Positions 35,135 to 43,347 of a DNA stretch of 45,601 bases are shown piece by piece. Below the pieces are notes generated by a model that saw only the letters and a list, made by a program, of their open reading frames with translations, had not been told where the DNA came from and did no database searches. The first letter of the stretch is position 1. Each line of letters begins with the position of its first letter. The stretch covers positions 1-45,601 of the forward strand of contig DSEQ01000017.1 in the NCBI GenBank assembly GCA_011056555.1. Reading direction: 5' to 3'. The stretch comes from Candidatus Zixiibacteriota bacterium (GTDB taxonomy: Bacteria; Zixibacteria; MSB-5A5; JAABVY01). The position numbers and the translations under genes are program-made.

Positions 35135-38100
35135 ATGAAGATTTTTTTTGAACTGATACTGAAAAATCGCTTGATCATATTAATACTGCTCATCGGTGTG
35201 ATAATCCTTGGCACATTTCAATACAAGAGCCTCCCCACCGATGCGTTTCCGGACATATCGCCGATAATGGTGCCGGTTTTTGCGGAGGCCCATGGAATGG
35301 CGCCGGAAGAGATCGAGCGGCTTATCACATTTCCGATTGAGTCCACCATGAACGGCCTGCCCGGGGTGACGATGGTCAAATCCACCTCCGCTTTCGGCAT
35401 GGCCGTCGTGTATGTTTACTTCGAGGATGACGTTGACATTTACTTCGCCAGGCAGATTGTGGCGGAACGACTGGCCGGAGCGTCCGGGGAATTGCCGGAT
35501 ATGAATGATCCGCCAGCGCTGGGACCGATATCGACCGGACTCGGTGAAGTATTTATGTATTACCTGACAGCCGACAGCACGATTGAAACCGGGGGCAAAC
35601 CGGTCAATACGTACCTTCGAGAGCTCAATGATTGGGTGATAAAATATCAGCTTCAGACAGTCCCGGGCGTGACCAAGATATTGTCGATGGGCGGGCATGT
35701 CCTGCAGTACCAGATTGAGATAAATCCCTACGCGTTGAACAAGTATGAACTGGGGCTGGATGATATCGTCGATGCGATCTCGAATAACAATCGTAATGCC
35801 GGGGGACAATTTCTGGTGCTGGGGTCAGAGGAATATTTGGTCAGAGGAATCGGGCTGCTCGAGACAAGGGATGATCTGCGCAATATCCAGTTGAAAGTAG
35901 TCAGCGGGATACCGGTTCGGCTGGGAGATGTGGCCGAGGTGGACTTCGGCCGGGAAATTCGACGCGGGGTCGTAACCCGGAATGGAGAGCAGGAAGTGGT
36001 CGCGGGCATCGTGATGAAACTGTTTGGCACCAACACCTCGGATGTTATCAAGAACCTGAACCAGAGAATACCGGAAGTACAGGGATCGCTTCCGCAGGGG
36101 GTGCATCTCGTGCCCTATTACAACCAGAATGCGCTTGTAAACAATGCTATCCATACCGTACGAAACGCATTATTTCAGGGTGCGTTGCTTGTAATTATTG
36201 TACTGGCTCTATTTCTGGGAAATGCGCGAAGCGCCCTGATTGTAGCCCTGGCTCTTCCGGTCTGCGCCCTGATATCCGCAATCTTCATGAGCTGGGCCGA
36301 GATGTCCGCCAATCTCATGTCGCTGGGGGGAATAGCGATTGCGATAGGAATGCTTGGCGATGCATCCATCGTGATCGTGGAAAATATATATCGCCTCCTG
36401 GGAGATCAACGATACGAAAACAAGAGCAAGTTTGAAATAATCGTCGCCGCCTGCACGGAGGTGGCCAGGCCGATAATATTCTCCGTTTCCATTATCATCA
36501 TCGTGTTTCTGCCGCTCTTCACTCTTGAGGGTGTGGAGGGCAAGATGTTTTCACCGATGGCCTTCACCATCACCTTCGCGCTCCTGGGATCGATAATTGC
36601 AGCCTTGATGTTCTCTCCGGTGCTGGCGTCACTGTTGCTGAAAAAGGGACACAGGAAAGAATTCTTCTTTCTAGGGAAATTAAAGCTTCTTTATCGGCCA
36701 TTCCTGATGCTTGTACTGAGCCACAGGGTCACCGTTGTGGTCACGACCCTGTTAATATTTGCAGGCACATTACTCTTGCTGCCCTTTCTCGGAACAGAGT
36801 TCATTCCAACTCTGGAGGAGGGGACAATTCAGATAAATGTCACCATGGCGCCTTCTATTTCGCTGGTCAAGGCCACCGAGACCATCATGAAACTCGAGCG
36901 AATCGTGATGGGCTTCGACGGTGTGGAGCAGACGGTGTCAAAAATAGGCCGGCCCGAAGCCGGCAGCCATCCTCATCCGGTGAATTCATCTCATATCCAG
37001 GTCATGCTGAAACCCCAGGATGAATGGCAGCGGTTCCATTCAAAAGAAGAGCTGGTGGAAGCCCTGAATGAGAAGTTGTCAGACTATCCCGGGATACAGC
37101 TGGTATTTTCCCAGCCTATCCAGAATATGTTTGATGAACTCCTGTCCGGGGTAAAAACCCAGCTGGCGATCAAGCTCTATGGTGAGGATCTTAAGACCCT
37201 GCGATCGAAGGCGGAAGAGATCAAGGAAGTTATAGAGCCTGTGGAGGGTCTCGTGGACCTCTCAACGGAGCAGAGCTTTGGACAACCGCAAGTACAAATC
37301 GTGGCGAATCGTGATGCCTGTGCCCGCTATGGAGTAGATATCTCCGAGATCCTGTCCGTGGTGGAGCTGGCGGTGGGCGGGGAGGTTATCTCCCAGGTAT
37401 TTCTAAATACCCGGAGATTCGGAATCCAAGTCCGCTTTGATGAACGTTACCGCAACAAGCCCGAATCGATAAGGAATATCCTGGTGCACTCATCCGACGG
37501 CGTCCTCATTCCTCTCTCCCACGTAGCGACGATAGAAACAGTTATCGGACCGATCCAGATCAACCGCGAGAAGAATCAGCGGCGCTGGGTGATCTCCGGC
37601 AATGTTCGCGGCCGGGATATGGGAAGTGTAGTTGGCGATATCAAGAAGCTGGTTCGGGAGAATATCGAGCTGCCTTACGGTTATTATCTGGAGTATGGCG
37701 GCCAGTTTGAGAATCAGGAGCGGGCTATGAGGCGGCTCAGTATTATAGTACCGGTGACATTTCTGCTGATATTTCTGTTACTGTATATGTCTTTGGGCAA
37801 TATACGCAGCGCCACATTAATATTTATCAATGTACCGCTGGCATTGATTGGAGGCGTGCTGGGCCTGTTCATTACCGGCGAGTATTTGTCGGTACCCGCT
37901 TCAGTAGGATTCATAGCGCTTTTTGGGATAGCGGTACAGAATGGCCTGGTCCTGGTATCTTATATAAATCATCTGCGCCGGAAGGGATTAGAGATAGCAG
38001 AAGCTGTTATTAAAGCCTCTATGCTGAGGCTTCGCCCGGTAATGATGACCGCCCTGACCACCATACTGGGGCTGGTACCGTTGCTGCTTTCTGGCGGCAT

Positions 38101-38233
38101 GGGTTCAGAAGTTCAGAGGCCGCTGGCTGTGGTGGTTGTGTTCGGGCTTATCTCGTCCACGTTTTTGACTCTGGTTTTGATACCGGCTCTGTATAAGTGG
38201 TTTGCTCCGCGGCTGACGACTGAAACAGACTAA
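35135..38233 (+). CDS. Heavy-metal RND efflux pump (CusA/CzcA family)
   Basis: This 1032-residue protein is the proton-driven pump. It has the RND layout of twelve membrane segments and two large periplasmic loops. KSLPTDAFPDISPIMVPVFA (31-50) is the usual metal-RND start. The proton-relay region in TM4 reads AIAIGMLGDASIVIVEN (401-417), with D409 and E416, as in CusA; CzcA has a further Asp where this protein has A403. In the substrate cleft region, KIGRPEAGSHPHPVNSSH (603-620) carries three His. Substrate (Cu/Ag or Zn/Co/Cd) is therefore ambiguous. It follows the adaptor by 14 bp and ends just before a strong terminator. Confidence 0.95.
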   Translation: MKIFFELILKNRLIILILLIGVIILGTFQYKSLPTDAFPDISPIMVPVFAEAHGMAPEEIERLITFPIESTMNGLPGVTMVKSTSAFGMAVVYVYFEDDVDIYFARQIVAERLAGASGELPDMNDPPALGPISTGLGEVFMYYLTADSTIETGGKPVNTYLRELNDWVIKYQLQTVPGVTKILSMGGHVLQYQIEINPYALNKYELGLDDIVDAISNNNRNAGGQFLVLGSEEYLVRGIGLLETRDDLRNIQLKVVSGIPVRLGDVAEVDFGREIRRGVVTRNGEQEVVAGIVMKLFGTNTSDVIKNLNQRIPEVQGSLPQGVHLVPYYNQNALVNNAIHTVRNALFQGALLVIIVLALFLGNARSALIVALALPVCALISAIFMSWAEMSANLMSLGGIAIAIGMLGDASIVIVENIYRLLGDQRYENKSKFEIIVAACTEVARPIIFSVSIIIIVFLPLFTLEGVEGKMFSPMAFTITFALLGSIIAALMFSPVLASLLLKKGHRKEFFFLGKLKLLYRPFLMLVLSHRVTVVVTTLLIFAGTLLLLPFLGTEFIPTLEEGTIQINVTMAPSISLVKATETIMKLERIVMGFDGVEQTVSKIGRPEAGSHPHPVNSSHIQVMLKPQDEWQRFHSKEELVEALNEKLSDYPGIQLVFSQPIQNMFDELLSGVKTQLAIKLYGEDLKTLRSKAEEIKEVIEPVEGLVDLSTEQSFGQPQVQIVANRDACARYGVDISEILSVVELAVGGEVISQVFLNTRRFGIQVRFDERYRNKPESIRNILVHSSDGVLIPLSHVATIETVIGPIQINREKNQRRWVISGNVRGRDMGSVVGDIKKLVRENIELPYGYYLEYGGQFENQERAMRRLSIIVPVTFLLIFLLLYMSLGNIRSATLIFINVPLALIGGVLGLFITGEYLSVPASVGFIALFGIAVQNGLVLVSYINHLRRKGLEIAEAVIKASMLRLRPVMMTALTTILGLVPLLLSGGMGSEVQRPLAVVVVFGLISSTFLTLVLIPALYKWFAPRLTTETD

Positions 38234-38237
38234 ATAA

Positions 38238-38270
38238 GAGGGCTGGATATTTCTCCAGCCCTCATTTCTT
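38238..38270 (+). terminator. Intrinsic terminator of the metal-efflux operon
   Basis: A perfect 10-bp stem GAGGGCTGGA / TCCAGCCCTC (38238-38247 and 38254-38263) with a 6-nt loop is followed by ATTTCTTTC, four bases after the stop codon of the RND pump gene. Confidence 0.85.
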
Positions 38271-38356
38271 TCAAATCAGAGCGAGCAGTATTTAGTCTCG
38301 GGCTTTTATAAAATCGGGCGCGAAAGATATTCCTGGTTGCCTGATTCCATGACTGC

Positions 38357-39025
38357 CTATCCTTCGACCTGACTTTGGGCTGCCTTCTTTAGCTTGTCGT
38401 TGGCATAAATCGCAATCTCCACGCGGCGGTTCTGCTGGCGCCCCTCTAAAGTCTCGTTAGAGGCGATCGGCTGTTTCTCTCCATAACCCATTAACGTAAA
38501 GCGGCCCGGATTGACCTCCTGACCTGCAAGGTAATTCCCGACCGAATTTGCACGACGGATAGAGAGGTCCATGTTATATTCTTCCGGCCCTGTGGAATCG
38601 GTATGTCCTTCGATCAGGATCTCAGTATCCTCATATTTATTTAGGATCTCGGCCAGTTTTGTCAGATTTGTTTCTGCCACGGGCTGAAGGTTGGACTTGT
38701 TGACCTCAAACAGTATTCCTGAATCGAAGGTGATTTTGATACCTTCCCCGACTCTCTCGATTTTGGCGCCCTCGAGATCACGCTCCATCTCGGCCGCCTG
38801 CTTATCCATGTAGTTGCCGATAATCGCCCCCGCAGCCCCGCCGATCGCAGCGCCCATAATCGCACCCGCCGCGGTATTGCCAGCCGCATCACCAATCACA
38901 CCGCCGGCTACAGCTCCGGCAGCCGCGCCGATTATAGCTCCTTTTTCACTTTTGCTCATTGAAGAACAGCTTAGTCCCCCCAAAAGCAGAGTTGCTATCA
39001 ATATGGCAGCTAAAATCCTTTTCAT
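38357..39025 (-). CDS. OmpA-family lipoprotein with glycine zipper
   Basis: This 222-residue protein has a lipoprotein signal (lipobox GGLSC, Cys20). Residues about 29-72 form a glycine zipper with many GxxxG steps (GAIIGAAAGAVAGGVIGDAA), likely membrane-inserting. The OmpA-like peptidoglycan-binding domain (about 105-207) has ILIEGHTDSTGPEEYNMDLS, then IRRANSVGNYL and GYGEKQPIASNET, with the conserved Asp and Arg for diaminopimelate binding. The protein should link the outer membrane to peptidoglycan. This layout is widespread (YiaD-like). Confidence 0.93.
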   Translation of the reverse strand: MKRILAAILIATLLLGGLSCSSMSKSEKGAIIGAAAGAVAGGVIGDAAGNTAAGAIMGAAIGGAAGAIIGNYMDKQAAEMERDLEGAKIERVGEGIKITFDSGILFEVNKSNLQPVAETNLTKLAEILNKYEDTEILIEGHTDSTGPEEYNMDLSIRRANSVGNYLAGQEVNPGRFTLMGYGEKQPIASNETLEGRQQNRRVEIAIYANDKLKKAAQSQVEG

Positions 39026-39181
39026 TTTCTTCCTCCATTTATGATTTCACGTGCCGCTAAGTAAATAAAATATGATAAATTCTATGCTAAACCGCTATAG
39101 TTATTTTCGACAAAATTCAAGCAAATAATAATATTTTCTTAAATGGTTTCCCGGTTCGAAATTCCGGGAATTCTGCCTGGC

Positions 39182-39451
39182 TCAGACCTGGCCCTGTTTT
39201 CGGCTCTGTCCTGCAATCAGATTATACAGCCAGGCGAAAATAGCCCCGCCAATCAAGCCATCAAAAAAACCCCAAATTAACCCGAAAACACTCCCGAGCG
39301 GGCTGACATTAAAGCCCCGGTAAACATGGCCCAGGGCCATTAAATCGCGAGTCGCGCCTTCAAACAGGATCACCCACCAGGTAATTGCCATAAGACCAAG
39401 ACCCCATATCAGGCCGCATGCTAATGCAAATGCTTTGACATTTAATCTCAT
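39182..39451 (-). CDS. Small two-helix membrane protein
   Basis: This 89-residue protein has a membrane segment at about 8-30 (ACGLIWGLGLMAITWWVILF) and a second at about 53-80 (GSVFGLIWGFFDGLIGGAIF), both rich in glycine and tryptophan, and ends in a basic tail. Similar proteins are sometimes annotated as bacteriophage holin-like in environmental bacteria, but nothing else phage-like is nearby. I give no function. The repeated GLIWG in both helices suggests internal duplication. Confidence 0.7.
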   Translation of the reverse strand: MRLNVKAFALACGLIWGLGLMAITWWVILFEGATRDLMALGHVYRGFNVSPLGSVFGLIWGFFDGLIGGAIFAWLYNLIAGQSRKQGQV

Positions 39452-39770
39452 CTTTTTACTCCTGTAAATCGTTCAACGGTGGAGCAAGATCAGGGTGCGC
39501 ATTTAAGATATGAGTTCCTGCGAAGCGGTCAAGGATATTCTGACAGGCACACGTCGGCAATCGGCTAAGTCTCTCGAACGCAGGAATTTGTTCCCGCAGT
39601 ACTATTCAGCATTCGCATCGCCCGGGTGGACCCCTGGAACCGAATACACGTGAGAATTCGATAAGATTGGACTTGAAATTCTTCTGTGCATTGCATATTT
39701 TTGGGCATCAAATACACCTCGGCGTTTGCCCCTTAGCACAAAATCAGATCAGTTAGGAAAGGATAGAATT
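39452..39770. other. 319-bp intergenic region with no recognised gene
   Basis: It lies between the divergent small membrane protein and YbaK-type genes. I see no stable hairpin, RNA motif or convincing open frame. It probably holds both promoters. Confidence 0.4.
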
Positions 39771-40238
39771 ATGCCTGTAGAGAAGTTATTGAAGTTTCTC
39801 GATGACAATGAGGTCAAATATGTCAGGATGAAGCATTCATCGGCTTTCAGCGCCCAGGAGATTGCCGCCTCGGCGCATATTCCGGGAGATGGATTTGCAA
39901 AAAGTGTGATAGTCAAGATTGACGGAAAGATGGCGATGGCAGTTCTCCCGGCATCATACAGAATCGACCTTGATTTGCTCAAGAAAGAGATTGGCGTCAA
40001 CTCTCTTGAACTTGCTTCGGAAGATGAATTTTCGGGATCATTTCCCGACTGTGAAACCGGGGCCATGCCGCCGTTCGGGAACCTGTATGGGATGGATGTC
40101 TATGTGGCCAGGAGTCTGACCGAGGTTGAGGAGATTGCCTTCAATGCCTGCTCGCATGTGGAGCTTATCAAGATGGCCTACAAGGATTTTGAGAGGCTGG
40201 CGCATCCAAAGATCATCAAATTCTCTTACAAGGAATGA
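39771..40238 (+). CDS. YbaK/ProX-type aminoacyl-tRNA deacylase domain protein
   Basis: From ATG at 39771 the protein has 155 residues. I prefer this start to one 45 bases upstream because AAAGGA lies seven bases before it and the fold begins here (VEKLLKFLDDNEVKYVRMKH). The core holds GDGFAKSVIVKIDGKMAMAV with the conserved Lys44 of the YbaK fold, a GAMPPFGNLYGMDVYV segment typical of the active-site loop, and a final SHVELIKMAYKDFERL. Such domains remove wrongly attached amino acids from tRNA, but substrate (Cys-tRNA-Pro or Ala-tRNA) cannot be told. The gene is single and converges with the dockerin gene. Confidence 0.85.
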   Translation: MPVEKLLKFLDDNEVKYVRMKHSSAFSAQEIAASAHIPGDGFAKSVIVKIDGKMAMAVLPASYRIDLDLLKKEIGVNSLELASEDEFSGSFPDCETGAMPPFGNLYGMDVYVARSLTEVEEIAFNACSHVELIKMAYKDFERLAHPKIIKFSYKE

Positions 40239-40276
40239 GCCAACCGTCCTGTCTTAATGATCGATCACACCATACA

Positions 40277-40304
40277 AAAACCCGCCCATGGCTGAGCGGG
40301 TTTT
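40277..40304. terminator. Bidirectional terminator hairpin between converging genes
   Basis: AAAACCCGC / GCGGGTTTT (40277-40285 and 40296-40304) forms a 9-bp stem with T-runs available on both strands. It sits between the YbaK-type gene (plus) and the dockerin gene (minus). A near copy lies at 43301-43326. Confidence 0.8.
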
Positions 40305-40324
40305 GGAACAGACTACTATCAGCA

Positions 40325-43003
40325 TTAACAATCTGGTATTTCATCGCCGTTTGTATCACAGGGCGCATTTCCTCCGATGAAGACGTAGTTTATTACCCAA
40401 ACCGCATCAGACACATTAACTGAACCATCGCAATTAGTATCGCCGGACTCTAACGGATCAGGTGGGTCACCTCCAATGAAGACATAATTTATGATCCAGA
40501 CTGCATCGCTTACGTTAATATTTTGATCTGAATTTGAATCACCGCATATATGGGGTGCAATCACTCTGACGTTTACGGTGGTCCAGTCATTTTTAGAATT
40601 TTCATCGGTAACCTCCAGAATGATGGTATGCATAGCCGATGCGCCTTCCTTTCCTGTACAACTTAGATTCGCTACTTGATAACTCTGTCCGCTTCCGAGG
40701 TGACCATCCATATCTGAATACCAATCATATTGATAAGGAGGCGTCCCGCCCGTGGCCGCGCCATAAACATTAAGCCCCTCGCCACAGTCAATTGAAGTAT
40801 CTTGAGCGGGTTCCTGTATTATGCCGTGGGGGATCGGGTAATCTGCCGGTATTAAGACCTGATAGGCGGTGGTATCTTCATCATAGACACAGAAGCCATT
40901 GACCTGCCAGACCGGCTGCAATTCGAGAATAAATGTATCCATGGGAGCTTCGTAATAGCCCAACTCTGCATTATCCACTATAAACTCATCACACATCGGC
41001 ATTCCGGTCAAAGTAACCTCAGGGCCACTTGCTGCCACATATCCCAGAGCATCCGCCAGTGTTATCGGTTCAAACGTCCCACTTTCATATATATCTCTCC
41101 ACCCTCCATAATATGCGCTCTGCAATTCGCAATTATTACCAAATACAACTTCCAGATTTGCTCCAGGTCCGAGAATATTATATCCATAATCTGTGCGGAT
41201 GTGTTGCACATTGACATTCAGGTAATATGTGCTGTCTTCAAACTCGTTACCGGTTTGGGATTCGATCACGCCGGTTTCCAGGCATTCCGGATCCATCAAA
41301 ACAGCTGTCGGCGTAAGCAGTCCAAATGACATCCAGAAGGCCTGGGCCGAATCCTGAGCATCGCTATCGTTTGGGAGTGTCGGCGGAGCCGCGACGGGCA
41401 TACCGTAAACCGCGGTCTGATTATATTCCCAACCTCCCGATTCCTCCAGTATTTCCAGTTCATGCGGACCGTCAAAAAGTTCATATTCAGCTTCATCCTG
41501 GTCATATGTAAGATCATAATCGCAGAAAATATTATAATTACTGCAGAACAGGCCTGCTAAATTCTCGATATAAGCCGGATCTACAACAGTCGGGTTTACC
41601 AGCAGGTGCGGCATAGGGCTTCGCTTTGCAAAATTTAGCAATTCATCCGATACAAGAATTATTTGTTCCGGCTCGGCTGACGCCTGCACAGGCGAAAGCA
41701 AGAGAGGATCGACAGACAGTGATGGTTCCATTTCTTTGTAGCCCCTGAACTTATGCCAACGATAATGATAGTTGCCATTGTTCGGATAATCTGCGGCTAC
41801 CGATCCAGCGCCCCAAATATGGTCGCTCATGTGAACTTCTTCTTCGGCAATGGCAACAATCTTTCTGGTATGTGTCCAGAGGTTGACATAGTGGCTTTTC
41901 CGCGCGGCGTTTTTCCAGGAGGTCCATATTGTGCGATGCTTCTTCGCAAGCTGGTTTCCGAAGCGTGTTCCAATGTTTACATCCAGCATATTTGTGTGCC
42001 AACCAAGCATCACATGTAATCCAGCAAAGCACCTGTACCATCCCGACCAGTATTGATTCGAATTAGTTTGACGCAAAGTTCTGCATGAGGCAACCGCGAT
42101 CCATTCCATATCATTATCTCCCCATCTATTGAGGCATTCGGTGTAGTACATACTGCAGTCCATATTCATGTGAGAAAATATAAACTTACCATTGTTCCCA
42201 TGCCCGCAGAAATAGGCAAAATCTACATCGTCGGCACGGGTATCATCATGTATGTTAAAATCCATTTCAAATGCCCAATAATTTGACCATGTAAATTTTC
42301 TCGTCCAGCCCAGCTTATTGTATAGTTTATCTCTAAAATCCAGCGCATCGCTTTTTGTACCTTTGATATTAGAACCTCCGCATGGTTTGTGCTTATAATA
42401 TTGAACGTATTCGACGCCAACCTCCTCATCACCATCGTCTGAGTCCGCGCTTTCGAAAAAGGCTTCTACTTCAAATATCTCCAGAGTTCCATCGCCTTTA
42501 GAATTCGCATTCGAATTATCCCGTGTTAAAACAATTGCGGATATGCGCATATCATTGCAACAATAAACGGATATCTTCATACCATCTTTACCAATAGTCT
42601 CGTGCATCATAAAATCAGCCTGAGTCTCTTTCTTGTATATATCCTTAACGCTCAAGTCAAAGCTGCAATCGCCCTTATGATATATCCGTATGACATTAAC
42701 CCAGGGTACTCGGCCAAAAAACCTGATCTGGATTCCATTAGAATTGGCAAATTCACAGGCCATACCGGTGTTATGATTCCCGTCTATTAAGGATTCAAAC
42801 TCGGCCCTGTATGTGTCATTTCCGAGTAATGTGATCTCTGAACCGGGACAAAGATTTCCGGATCTCCAAGACTCTCCGATATACCTCGCGCAGGGATCAT
42901 CGGTAATACTGTAATCACCTCCGATCAATATAAGCGGAAGACTCAGAAATAAAGTCAGCATGAAAAATCTAACTGTTTTGTGCGTTCGTTTGGAATTTTT
43001 CAT
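40325..43003 (-). CDS. Secreted F5/8C-like, DUF6345-like (putative clan CD cysteine peptidase) and dockerin protein
   Basis: This 892-residue protein has a signal peptide (about 1-29). Residues about 38-185 resemble a discoidin (F5/8 type C) carbohydrate-binding fold (SLIDGNHNTGMACEF, VNVIRIYHKG). Residues about 195-430 look like DUF6345: VDFAYFCGHGNNGKF and EWIAVASCRTLR place His268 after a hydrophobic strand and Cys307 after the next, the His/Cys pattern of clan CD (caspase, gingipain) peptidases. A further alpha/beta domain (about 440-740), a PKD-like beta domain (about 760-825) and a dockerin doublet (about 830-892, ending CDTNGDEIPDC) follow. Protease activity is my inference. GGAGG precedes the ATG. 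Confidence 0.85.
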   Translation of the reverse strand: MKNSKRTHKTVRFFMLTLFLSLPLILIGGDYSITDDPCARYIGESWRSGNLCPGSEITLLGNDTYRAEFESLIDGNHNTGMACEFANSNGIQIRFFGRVPWVNVIRIYHKGDCSFDLSVKDIYKKETQADFMMHETIGKDGMKISVYCCNDMRISAIVLTRDNSNANSKGDGTLEIFEVEAFFESADSDDGDEEVGVEYVQYYKHKPCGGSNIKGTKSDALDFRDKLYNKLGWTRKFTWSNYWAFEMDFNIHDDTRADDVDFAYFCGHGNNGKFIFSHMNMDCSMYYTECLNRWGDNDMEWIAVASCRTLRQTNSNQYWSGWYRCFAGLHVMLGWHTNMLDVNIGTRFGNQLAKKHRTIWTSWKNAARKSHYVNLWTHTRKIVAIAEEEVHMSDHIWGAGSVAADYPNNGNYHYRWHKFRGYKEMEPSLSVDPLLLSPVQASAEPEQIILVSDELLNFAKRSPMPHLLVNPTVVDPAYIENLAGLFCSNYNIFCDYDLTYDQDEAEYELFDGPHELEILEESGGWEYNQTAVYGMPVAAPPTLPNDSDAQDSAQAFWMSFGLLTPTAVLMDPECLETGVIESQTGNEFEDSTYYLNVNVQHIRTDYGYNILGPGANLEVVFGNNCELQSAYYGGWRDIYESGTFEPITLADALGYVAASGPEVTLTGMPMCDEFIVDNAELGYYEAPMDTFILELQPVWQVNGFCVYDEDTTAYQVLIPADYPIPHGIIQEPAQDTSIDCGEGLNVYGAATGGTPPYQYDWYSDMDGHLGSGQSYQVANLSCTGKEGASAMHTIILEVTDENSKNDWTTVNVRVIAPHICGDSNSDQNINVSDAVWIINYVFIGGDPPDPLESGDTNCDGSVNVSDAVWVINYVFIGGNAPCDTNGDEIPDC

Positions 43004-43347
43004 TTTACCTCCTTGGACGTAATGGGGCTAAACGGGAGATTATTCCATGGTGTGAAAACCTGAGGTCATCCTCGGTGTGAAATATATAAGGACAATGTAA
43101 AATGACCCAGGGGAGAGCCTATTTAGCAACCATGATTATTTAATTAACTGCGTTGGGGCAAACTCAGTGCAGGCAAATCTTCAGACAGCAATCGGACAAA
43201 TTGCCAACAACTATCTACTGTAAAATAAACCCGAGATGTCTTTTTTGTCAACCCTAATATCGACTTTTATCTTAAGTCCAAGCGGCCCAACGTGAATGTC
43301 AAACCCGCCCATTGACGAGCGGGTTTGTGAACTAATATAATTGTCGC
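43004..43347. other. 344-bp intergenic region with terminator and leader hairpin
   Basis: It lies between two minus-strand surface genes. Near 43055-43082 there is GGTGTGAAA twice around an imperfect hairpin (CCTGAGG-tcat-CCTCGG), which may be an operator or leader of the dockerin gene. The terminator of the upstream fibre gene is at 43301-43326. No coding frame is supported. Confidence 0.45.
43301..43326 (-). terminator. Hairpin terminator after the head-repeat fibre gene
   Basis: AAACCCGC / GCGGGTTT (43301-43308 and 43319-43326) forms an 8-bp stem 22 bp after the stop codon. It differs at only three of 26 positions, all in the loop, from the hairpin at 40277-40304. Confidence 0.7.

Noticed and set aside
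39182..39451. Phage holin and a prophage remnant
   Set aside because: Two glycine-rich helices alone do not support a holin, and no phage structural, lysis or integrase genes are adjacent.
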